Of a stretch of DNA of 5,043 nucleotides, positions 1-5,043 are shown piece by piece. Position 1 is the first letter of the stretch; each line of letters starts with the position of its first letter. The position numbers and the translations under genes are program-made. Location of the stretch: contig JBICIE010000220.1 in NCBI GenBank assembly GCA_043101635.1, positions 1-5,043 on the forward strand, written 5' to 3'. Under the pieces are notes generated by a model. It saw only the letters and a program-made list of their open reading frames with translations. It had not been told where the DNA came from and did not search any database. This DNA is from CAYMJK01 sp043101635 (GTDB lineage Bacteria > Planctomycetota > Phycisphaerae > Phycisphaerales > UBA1924).

Positions 1-43
1 CACGCCGCGGCCCGGTCCTCGAAGGTTCCGTCGCCGCGGCGTG
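1..43. repeat. 11-bp perfect inverted repeats flanking an inverted 21-nt core
   Basis: Bases 1-11 (CACGCCGCGGC) and 33-43 (GCCGCGGCGTG) are exact reverse complements. The 21 nt between them (12-32) read PVLEGSV in the frame of the gene. Their reverse complement reads DGTFEDR, in the same frame, with no stop in either orientation. The paralogue at 3437-3457 has exactly DGTFEDR at the aligned place, directly before the shared CGFDD...WGMGLIA stretch. The core is therefore flipped relative to the functional FG-GAP motif. The sequence alone cannot tell a genomic inversion from a fold-back chimera, because the left arm begins at the first base of the window. Confidence 0.85.
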
Positions 44-620
44 CGGTTTCGACGACACCGACTGGGGCATGGGGCTGATCGCTCTGGACGTCGACCGGGA
101 CGGCTGGCTGGATGTGCTGCAGGCCTGCAACGAGCCGGGCCCGCTGCGCCTGCGGCGCTGCATGCCGGAGCCCCCGGCGTCCGCCAATCACTGGCTCGTC
201 GTGCGGCCCAGGATGGAGGGCCCCAACACCCGCGCCATCGGCGCCGTCGTGCGGGTGACGACCAGCAGCGGAACCCGCATGCGCCAGATCACCGCCGGGA
301 CCAGCGTGCTCAGCCAGGAGCCGCCCGAAGCCCACTTCGGCCTCGGCGCCGACGACACAGTCCGGGAACTGGTGATCGAGTGGCCCGGGGGCGGCGTTTC
401 GGTTCGGCGGAACCTGGCGCCCGACCAGATCATTGACATTTTACGAACAGGCTGCCCAGCGGATGTGAACGCCGACGGCGCGCTGGACTTCTTCGACTTC
501 CTCGAGTTCCTGAACCTGTTCGCCCGTCAGGACCCCCGGGCGGATGTGGACCAGGATGGCGCCTTCACTGCGCTCGACTTCCAGACGTTCCAGAGCGATT
601 TCGTGGGGGGATGCCGCTAG
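3..620 (+). CDS. FG-GAP / ASPIC-UnbV domain protein with C-terminal GC-type dockerin (5' partial)
   Basis: The 5' end is missing: the frame is open from base 3, and 205 residues remain before TAG. What is left is the end of an FG-GAP/VCBS beta-propeller with a calcium-binding loop (LDVDRDGWLDVL, from base 87). It is followed by an ASPIC/UnbV-type domain (about 186-442: WLVVRPRM, GPNTRAIGA, AHFGLG, EWPGG) and a 55-residue dockerin-like module (453-617) running from CPADVNADG to the terminal GCR. It is paralogous to the complete gene at 2345-4048, with roughly half the residues identical across the ASPIC/UnbV domain by eye. By that comparison several hundred residues are missing upstream, including propeller repeats and a signal peptide. 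The protein is probably exported; its ligand is unknown. The first seven codons of the inner core (12-32) are inverted relative to the paralogue (see the repeat at 1-43), so the residues PVLEGSV there should not be trusted. The next gene starts 35 nt downstream, so the two are probably co-transcribed. Confidence 0.88.
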   Translation, partial: RRGPVLEGSVAAACGFDDTDWGMGLIALDVDRDGWLDVLQACNEPGPLRLRRCMPEPPASANHWLVVRPRMEGPNTRAIGAVVRVTTSSGTRMRQITAGTSVLSQEPPEAHFGLGADDTVRELVIEWPGGGVSVRRNLAPDQIIDILRTGCPADVNADGALDFFDFLEFLNLFARQDPRADVDQDGAFTALDFQTFQSDFVGGCR

Positions 621-642
621 ACTGCGCCCGGAGAATACCTGC

Positions 643-650
643 GGAGGGAG
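643..650 (+). promoter_or_regulatory. Ribosome binding site for the gene at 656
   Basis: GGAGGGAG lies 5 nt before the ATG at 656 (8 nt from the end of the GGAGG core). It is the clearest Shine-Dalgarno in the window. It decides the start: the in-frame ATG at 611 would overlap the previous gene's stop, has no such site, and would put 15 non-hydrophobic residues in front of the signal peptide. Confidence 0.75.
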
Positions 651-655
651 CAGTC

Positions 656-2152
656 ATGAGCAGTTACCGTCTTGTCGCCGTCATTGCGACCTGCGCCTGC
701 GGCGCGCATCTTGCCAGCGGGCAGCTTGCGCCGGCGTGGCGCTACGCCGCCGATCGCATCACCATGGGCTCGCCGCGACTTGCAGATGTCGATGGCGACG
801 GGGCCCAGGACATCGTGCTCGGGACGATGGGGCCGGTCGGGAGCCCCTACGGCGCCGGCTGGGTCGGCGCCTTTGATCTCGATGGCGCCTTCCTGCCGGG
901 GTTCCCGATCGAGATCACCGCCCCGATCGTCGGGCCGGTTGCCATCGGTGACATCGACAACAACGGCGATATGGAGATCGTCGCCACGAGCTGGAGCTTC
1001 CTGTGGGTCTGGAACCACGATGGCAGCGAGTACCCGAACTTCCCGATTCCGACGGGAACGCTCTCAGGGATCCCGCCGGCGCTGGCGGACCTCGACGGGA
1101 ACGGTGATCTGGAGATCATCTGCGCCCAGGGCAACGGGCTGTACGTCTACGACCACACCGGCGACGTTCGCCCCGGCTGGCCGGTCTTTGCGCCGCAGAG
1201 CTTCCAGGCGCCGGGCGTGGGCGATCTGGATGGCGACGGACGGCCCGAGATCGTGGCCGGCACGTGGGCGCCGCAGTTCCCCGACCTGACGCCGCACGAG
1301 CTGTACGCGCTGGAGGCGGATGGCGCGAGCATGGCGGGCTTCCCGATCGGCGGGCTGGGCTCGATCCGCGGCCCTGTCTCGCTGGGGGATGTCGACCAGG
1401 ATGGCGCCATCGAGATCGTCGCCCGCAGCGGCGACGCTGTATACATCTGGACGCACGAGGGCGCCGCCGAACCCGGCTGGCCGGTGACGCCCGGGGGCCC
1501 GACGCGCAACAGCGCCACCGCGATCGGGGACATCGACCAGGACGGCGATCTCGAGGTCCTGCTGGGCGAGTACGCCGTCCACGGGCTGCACCACACCGGG
1601 AATCCGGTGTCCGGCTGGCCGGCGCCCACGGTGGCGACGGGGAACATCAACTCGAGCCCGGTCATCTGCGACCTGGACGGGGAGCCGGGCGCCCTGGAAG
1701 TGCTGGTGAAGATCTCGGATCACATGGTCGGCCTGACCGCCGGGGGCGTGGACCTTCCCTGGTCGCCCTACTTCGTCGACGACCGGCGGCAGTCGACCAC
1801 CTTCTCCCCGAGCCCGACGGTCGGAGACGCCGACGGGGACGGGGACCTGGAGGTCGTGTTCGTGTCGATTCCGGGCGAGATCCTGTTGTTCCACCTGGAT
1901 GTGGGCTTCGACCCGGCCAGGGCCCCCTGGCCGACGGCCCAGCACGACAGCCGCAACACCTGCTTCCTGGCGCCGGAGGCGGGGTGTTACGCCGACTGCG
2001 ACGGAAGCGGGGCCCTGGACTTCTTCGACTTCCTGTGCTTCCAGAACGCCTTCGCGGCGGGCGATCCCTACGCCGACTGCGACGGGAGCGGGGCCCTGGA
2101 CTTCTTCGACTTCCTGTGCTTCCAGAACGCCTTTGCGGCCGGTTGCCCCTGA
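656..2152 (+). CDS. Secreted FG-GAP (VCBS) repeat beta-propeller with duplicated Cys-rich GC-type dockerin
   Basis: This is a 498-residue exported protein. Residues 1-22 form a Sec signal peptide (YRLVAVIATCACGAHLASG, probable cut before Gln23). Eight FG-GAP-like loops follow, starting near residues 44, 99, 145, 190, 245, 292, 339 and 391, with examples DVDGDG, DIDNNG, DIDQDG and DADGDG. The seventh (DLDGEPGALEV) is degenerate. Between loops a second motif recurs, Gly-x(2-4)-Gly-(Trp/Phe)-Pro, as in HTGDVRPGWPV and HEGAAEPGWPV, so each blade carries both signatures. A typical closing segment, PWPTAQHDSRNT, precedes the tag. Residues 444-498 are the dockerin module, made of two 27-residue copies that differ only at one position near the end. 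It has six cysteines (module positions 1, 5, 18, 32, 45, 54). Such propellers usually bind metal and protein or glycan partners outside the cell; no catalytic motif is seen. The ligand and enzymatic role, if any, are unknown. Confidence 0.9.
   Translation: MSSYRLVAVIATCACGAHLASGQLAPAWRYAADRITMGSPRLADVDGDGAQDIVLGTMGPVGSPYGAGWVGAFDLDGAFLPGFPIEITAPIVGPVAIGDIDNNGDMEIVATSWSFLWVWNHDGSEYPNFPIPTGTLSGIPPALADLDGNGDLEIICAQGNGLYVYDHTGDVRPGWPVFAPQSFQAPGVGDLDGDGRPEIVAGTWAPQFPDLTPHELYALEADGASMAGFPIGGLGSIRGPVSLGDVDQDGAIEIVARSGDAVYIWTHEGAAEPGWPVTPGGPTRNSATAIGDIDQDGDLEVLLGEYAVHGLHHTGNPVSGWPAPTVATGNINSSPVICDLDGEPGALEVLVKISDHMVGLTAGGVDLPWSPYFVDDRRQSTTFSPSPTVGDADGDGDLEVVFVSIPGEILLFHLDVGFDPARAPWPTAQHDSRNTCFLAPEAGCYADCDGSGALDFFDFLCFQNAFAAGDPYADCDGSGALDFFDFLCFQNAFAAGCP
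1988..2149 (+). repeat. Tandem 81-bp duplication encoding the two dockerin repeats
   Basis: Two adjacent 81-nt units (1988-2068 and 2069-2149) differ at about 7 of 81 positions by hand count, most of them in the last 16 nt. At protein level both read YADCDGSGALDFFDFL then CFQNAFAAG, followed by DP in the first copy and CP in the second. Near-identity down to synonymous sites points to recent duplication or gene conversion inside the domain. The dockerin repeats of the other three genes in the window are far more diverged from one another. Confidence 0.9.
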
Positions 2153-2179
2153 CCGCCGGTGAATTCCGCGCTGGGGGAC

Positions 2180-2209
2180 TTGCATCGGGCCGCCGACCCG
2201 TGGTAAGCT
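2180..2209 (+). promoter_or_regulatory. Weak sigma-70-like promoter candidate
   Basis: TTGCAT (2180-2185) and TAAGCT (2204-2209) are separated by 18 nt. Each matches only about half of the consensus hexamer. The TAAGCT lies in one of the few AT-containing patches of the spacer, about 135 nt before the ATG at 2345. It is offered only as the best candidate for separate transcription of the gene at 2345. Planctomycete promoters are poorly matched by the E. coli consensus. Confidence 0.2.
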
Positions 2210-2228
2210 GGCCCCCTGAAGAGAAGGG

Positions 2229-2245
2229 CGCCCGGCTGGCGGGCG
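2229..2245 (+). terminator. Short GC hairpin without U-tract (weak terminator or leader structure)
   Basis: CGCCCG (2229-2234) and CGGGCG (2240-2245) are perfect inverted repeats around a 5-nt GCTGG loop. No run of T follows, so intrinsic termination is doubtful. It lies about 75 nt after the stop of the preceding gene and downstream of the promoter candidate, so it may equally be a leader structure or chance. Confidence 0.2.
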
Positions 2246-2344
2246 TACCGACTGGTCACGGGTCGCGCTGTGGGGGCGCGGGTTGTGTTCGCAGGCCCCC
2301 GGCGCTGTTGCTCGGCTCTGCAGAAGCCGGGCCTGGGGGCTTTC

Positions 2345-4048
2345 ATGAATCGCTGGAGAGAGTCGATCGCGATCGCGGTGAGCGCCGCGGGGTTGTCCGC
2401 TGCGCACGGGCAAGTGGTTTTCGAGGAGGTCGGCGCTGCGCGCGGCATCGGGGGCTACGAGCCGGCCATGGGGATGGGCGCGGGCGTCTCGGCGGCCGAC
2501 TACGACGATGATGGAGACATCGACCTGTTCCTGCCGACGGTGCAGGGGGCGCCGAACCTGGTGTTCCGCAACCGCGGCGACGGGAGCTTCGACGAGGTCG
2601 GCGCGGCGCTCGGGCTAGACAGCCTCGAGAACGCGCGCATCGGGGTCTGGTTCGACTATGACGGCGACGGTCGGCTGGATCTCGCGGTCCTGCACGACCT
2701 GCACATGATCTCGACGGCCGAGGTCACCGGCGTCCGCCTGTACCGGCAGAACGAGAGCGGCACGTTCGACGAGGTGACGGTCGCGGCCGGGCTGCTCAAG
2801 CCGCTCGGTCCCAAGGATCTCATGAAGCACGCCGGCTCGATGATGGCCGAGGACATCGACGGCGACGGCTGGCTCGATCTGTATGTCGCGTACTGGTCGG
2901 GGCTGTCGCACCTGCTTCTCAACAACCGGGACGGGACGTTCCGCGACGCCACCGCCGGCAGCGGGCTGGATGTGTGGGGCCATCACTGGCAGCCGATGAT
3001 CTTCGACTTCAACGACGACGGCCACCGCGACATCTTCAGTTCCGAGGACTTCCAGCCCAATCACCTGTGGATCAGCCAGGGCGACGGGACGTTCACGGAC
3101 GGCGCCGCACAGGCGGGCGTGGCGACCGACTACAACGAGATGGGCCTGACGGCCGGCGACTTCGACAATGACGGGCGGCTGGACTTCTACATCACGAACG
3201 TGTGGGAACTGACGCCCGGGGCGCACAACGTGCTGTTCCGCAACATCACGACCAACCCGGCGCAGCCCCGCTTCGAGGAAGTGGCGATCCAGCGCGGCGT
3301 GGGCGACACCGACTGGGGCTGGGGGACGACCTTCTTCGACGCCAACAACGACGGCTGGCTGGACCTTGCCGCCACCAACGGCTTCATGCGCCCGGAGTGG
3401 GTAGACGATCAGTCGCGGCTGTTCCTGAACCGGGGCGACGGAACGTTCGAGGATCGCTCCGTCGAGTGCGGCTTCGATGATCGCTTCTGGGGCATGGGGC
3501 TGATCGCCATCGACACCAACCGGGACGGTCATCTCGATCTCATCCAGACGACCAACAACCCGGATCCGGGCGTCCGGGTGCTGCAGTGCGTCCCCGACGA
3601 CATCACCGCGCAGCGCAACTGGCTGGTGGTCCGCCCCAGGATGGACGGACCCAACACGCGCGCCATCGGGGCAATTGTGCGCATCGCCGCCGAGGGGCTG
3701 AACATGATGCGCCCGATCACATCCAGCACGAGCTTCATGAGCCAGCAGCCGGCCGAGGCCCACTTCGGGCTCGGGTCGGCGGATGTCGCCTACTACGTCG
3801 AGGTCGAGTGGCCGGACGGGACGCGGACGGTCCGCAGCGACGTCGCGGCCAACCAGGTGCTGACGATCACGCACGAGCGGTGCGCTGCGGACATCAACGG
3901 CGATGGTGCGGTGGACGTCAGCGACTTCATGGAGTTCCAGGTCGCCTTCGCGGCGGGCGCGCCGGAGGCCGACCTGGATGGCGACGGCCGCCTGACGGTG
4001 CTGGACTTCCTGGAGCTGCTCAACCGCTTCCAGTTCGGCTGCGGCTGA
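2345..4048 (+). CDS. Secreted FG-GAP repeat / ASPIC-UnbV (CRTAC1-like) protein with C-terminal GC-type dockerin
   Basis: This is a 567-residue exported protein. Residues 1-22 are a Sec signal peptide (MNRWRESIAIAVSAAGLSAA, then HG; probable cut before Gln23). Seven calcium-binding FG-GAP/VCBS loops begin near residues 52, 104, 170, 221, 272, 332 and 390: DYDDDGDIDL, DYDGDGRLDL, DIDGDGWLDL, DFNDDGHRDI, DFDNDGRLDF, DANNDGWLDL and DTNRDGHLDL. Several are followed by the typical FRNRGDGSFDEV-like strand, which fits a seven-bladed propeller. Residues about 425-507 are an ASPIC/UnbV domain (NWLVVRPRMDGPNTRAIGA, AEAHFGLG, VEWPDGTRT, NQVLTI), a family of extracellular proteins related to CRTAC1 with unclear function. 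Residues 513-567 are the dockerin module (CAADINGDG to GCG). The ATG at 2345 is chosen because it gives a clean signal peptide; GTG at 2270 does not. The ribosome binding site is weak (GGGGG, 2335-2339). The partial gene at 3-620 is its paralogue. Confidence 0.92.
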   Translation: MNRWRESIAIAVSAAGLSAAHGQVVFEEVGAARGIGGYEPAMGMGAGVSAADYDDDGDIDLFLPTVQGAPNLVFRNRGDGSFDEVGAALGLDSLENARIGVWFDYDGDGRLDLAVLHDLHMISTAEVTGVRLYRQNESGTFDEVTVAAGLLKPLGPKDLMKHAGSMMAEDIDGDGWLDLYVAYWSGLSHLLLNNRDGTFRDATAGSGLDVWGHHWQPMIFDFNDDGHRDIFSSEDFQPNHLWISQGDGTFTDGAAQAGVATDYNEMGLTAGDFDNDGRLDFYITNVWELTPGAHNVLFRNITTNPAQPRFEEVAIQRGVGDTDWGWGTTFFDANNDGWLDLAATNGFMRPEWVDDQSRLFLNRGDGTFEDRSVECGFDDRFWGMGLIAIDTNRDGHLDLIQTTNNPDPGVRVLQCVPDDITAQRNWLVVRPRMDGPNTRAIGAIVRIAAEGLNMMRPITSSTSFMSQQPAEAHFGLGSADVAYYVEVEWPDGTRTVRSDVAANQVLTITHERCAADINGDGAVDVSDFMEFQVAFAAGAPEADLDGDGRLTVLDFLELLNRFQFGCG

Positions 4049-4197
4049 TCGGCGGGGCCCTTCGAACGCGAGAAATCTGACCCGCGCTGGCAGGGTCCTG
4101 GCTGCAACTGCGCCTCGGCGGGGAGCGTACAGGGCGGAACTGCCCACGACCAGGCCGGCAACGGCCGTGCAACCTGACCTTGACCCTGGGAGCCACC
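4049..4197 (+). other. Intergenic spacer with a GNRA-capped hairpin
   Basis: This 149-nt spacer has no open frame of note. GGCCG (4153-4157) and CGGCC (4162-4166) form a perfect 5-bp stem closed by a GCAA tetraloop, 31 nt before the ATG at 4198. There is no T-tract, so it is more likely a 5' leader structure or chance than a terminator. A 4-bp GGGC/GCCC pair also lies just upstream (about 4130-4145). No convincing promoter hexamers were seen. Confidence 0.35.
4188..4192 (+). promoter_or_regulatory. Ribosome binding site for the gene at 4198
   Basis: GGGAG ends 5 nt before the ATG at 4198. It supports that start over the in-frame TTG at 4180, which would only add MTLGAT ahead of the signal peptide and would leave this site inside the coding region. 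Confidence 0.5.
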
Positions 4198-5037
4198 ATG
4201 CCCGCACTCCGACTCGCCGTCCCCTCCCTGCTGCTGGCCGCCGGGCTTGTCCCCGGCGCCCGGGCCGACTTCACCGACTTCGACAGCTTTCCGGAGATGA
4301 GCCATGGGCTGAAGGAGGCGACCTTTGACGGGATCCGCTTCTTCGAATTCAACACGATCGAGGAGGGTGTCACGCCGGGGCCGGCCGGCGGGCCCGTCGG
4401 CGGCGAGCCGTTCGACGGCAACCAACTGCTCGATGAGGTCATGATCGAGGACGCCCGGGCCCTGGTCCCGGATTATCCGGGCTTCATCACGCCGCCCAAC
4501 GTGCTGAACCTGGGTTTCCTGGGCGGGTACATCCCGGGGCCGAACTTCTCGTTCGGACGGATCATCAGCATCTCGATGTCCACCGGCGAGGTGGAGACCT
4601 CGGCCCAGCTCGATGTGGTGTACCTGGATGAGCTGGTGTGGGCCGGCATCGAGGTGACGCTGGAGGCGACGCTGGCGGGCCAGGTGGTGCACGAGCAGAC
4701 GTTCATCGTCGAGACCCATGCGCCGGGCAGCCGGACCGACATCGTGGCCAAGAAGACGCTGTCGGTCGATGGCGTCGAATTCGACACGCTGCGGCTGTAC
4801 GCCCACTTCGGCGACATCTACACGACGCTGCGCGGCGTACTGGACAACGTGCGCATCGGGGATGGCGCCTGCCGCGTCGATCTCGATGGCGACGGAGAAC
4901 TGACCTTCTTCGACTTCCTGGCGTTCCAGAACCTTTTCGGCGCGGGCGACCTGGCGGCCGACTTCGACGGCGACGGGGCGCTGACGCTGTTCGACTTCCT
5001 GGCGTTCCAGAACGAGTTTGCCGCGGGCTGCCCGTAG
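4198..5037 (+). CDS. Secreted protein of unknown function with C-terminal GC-type dockerin
   Basis: This is a 279-residue protein. Residues 1-23 are a Sec signal peptide (MPALRLAVPSLLLAAGLVPG, then ARA) with an Ala-x-Ala cut before Asp24. Residues about 24-222 match no family that I can name. They are acidic and look beta-rich, with alternating hydrophobic strands such as RIISISMSTGE, AQLDVVYLDE, GIEVTLEATLAG and FDTLRLYAHFG. The body ends in LDNVRIG, an ending often seen in jelly-roll or carbohydrate-binding-like secreted domains; a lectin-like fold is inference only. It contains no cysteine, and no catalytic motif was seen. Residues 225-279 are the tag: CRVDLDGDGELTFFDFL, then a 27-residue second copy starting AADFDGDGALTLFDFL and ending AAGCP. 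Both copies keep full Asp-rich calcium loops and share the 24-nt stretch at 4909-4932 and 4990-5013. It is 149 nt after the preceding gene and probably transcribed in the same direction, perhaps separately. Confidence 0.88.
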   Translation: MPALRLAVPSLLLAAGLVPGARADFTDFDSFPEMSHGLKEATFDGIRFFEFNTIEEGVTPGPAGGPVGGEPFDGNQLLDEVMIEDARALVPDYPGFITPPNVLNLGFLGGYIPGPNFSFGRIISISMSTGEVETSAQLDVVYLDELVWAGIEVTLEATLAGQVVHEQTFIVETHAPGSRTDIVAKKTLSVDGVEFDTLRLYAHFGDIYTTLRGVLDNVRIGDGACRVDLDGDGELTFFDFLAFQNLFGAGDLAADFDGDGALTLFDFLAFQNEFAAGCP

Positions 5038-5043
5038 GGCGCC

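Larger units (their letters stand above)
2153..2344 (+). other. Gene-free leader upstream of the gene at 2345
   Basis: These 192 nt contain no convincing coding sequence. An in-frame GTG at 2270 could extend the next gene by 25 residues, but those residues are not signal-like. There is no T-tract, so no classical rho-independent terminator for the upstream gene is visible. The region holds a weak promoter-like pair (2180-2209), a short GC hairpin (2229-2245) and a second possible hairpin. In the second, 2293-2303 pairs with 2326-2334 (two-base bulge) just before the start codon. GCCCCC at 2295-2300 could alternatively pair with GGGGGC at 2335-2340, which covers the probable ribosome binding site. 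In DNA this GC-rich some pairing is expected by chance. Confidence 0.5.

Noticed and set aside
1..68. Frameshift or real gene start near the left edge of the partial gene
   Set aside because: The frame is open back to base 3, and the mismatch with the paralogue is explained by the inverted core at 12-32 without any length change.
611..655. Upstream ATG start for the gene at 656
   Set aside because: It overlaps the previous stop codon, lacks a ribosome binding site and puts a charged stretch before the signal peptide; GGAGGGAG points to 656.
1988..2149. CRISPR or other interspersed repeat array
   Set aside because: There are only two directly adjacent, in-frame coding units with no spacers.
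2270..2344. GTG start for the gene at 2345
   Set aside because: The 25 added residues hide the signal peptide behind an Arg/Cys-rich segment, and the ATG at 2345 gives a normal Sec signal.
1064..2413. Long minus-strand open frame (449 codons) opposite the eight-loop propeller gene
   Set aside because: It is the antisense shadow of GC-rich Asp/Gly codons. It has no domain, signal peptide or plausible composition, while the plus strand has clear motifs throughout.
1264..2511. Plus-strand open frame in another phase, crossing from one gene into the next
   Set aside because: It is Arg/Gly-rich frame-shadow sequence running through a real gene end and the leader, with no domain.
2615..4207. Long minus-strand open frame (530 codons) opposite the FG-GAP/ASPIC gene
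   Set aside because: It arises because GAC/GGC-rich sense codons rarely make antisense stops. It is Val/Arg/Ala-rich with no recognisable domain.
453..5034. Cellulosome locus based on dockerin-like domains
   Set aside because: No glycoside hydrolase, cohesin or scaffoldin is present. The repeat period (27) and terminal Gly-Cys form differ from clostridial dockerins, so only a tag role is supported.

Overview
The window is GC-rich DNA packed with plus-strand genes. It most likely comes from a planctomycete of the Phycisphaerae type, or an uncultured relative. The main reason is that all four readable proteins end in the same C-terminal module. This is a two-repeat, dockerin-like calcium-binding domain whose second-to-last residue is Cys ('...GC-P/G/R'), which matches the planctomycete 'GC-type dockerin' tag. 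Three of the four have visible Sec-type signal peptides, and the fourth has lost its N-terminus at the window edge. The taxonomy is inferred from protein style alone; there is no rRNA or other phylogenetic marker here.

Layout: (1) 3-620, the C-terminal part of an FG-GAP/ASPIC-UnbV protein, open at the left edge. (2) 656-2152, a secreted protein with eight FG-GAP-like blades and a nearly perfectly duplicated, cysteine-rich dockerin. (3) 2153-2344, a gene-free leader with hairpin potential. (4) 2345-4048, a complete seven-repeat FG-GAP plus ASPIC/UnbV plus dockerin protein, paralogous to the partial gene at the left edge. (5) 4049-4197, a short spacer. (6) 4198-5037, a secreted protein with an unrecognised beta-rich body and the same dockerin tag. 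There are no RNA genes, CRISPR arrays, transposases or tRNAs.

Together the genes look like a local cluster of exported proteins that share one C-terminal sorting or attachment tag. They carry two types of beta-propeller and one unknown head. No cohesin, sortase or other partner for the tag is encoded in the window, so the receptor is unknown. The 35-nt gap suggests genes 1 and 2 are co-transcribed; the later genes have 149-192-nt gaps and could have their own promoters.

The most unusual signal is in the first 43 bases. Perfect 11-bp inverted repeats flank a 21-nt core that is back to front relative to the gene. Flipping the core restores the residues DGTFEDR, which the paralogue has at the same place. 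This is either a real micro-inversion that stays in frame or a fold-back artefact at a contig end.
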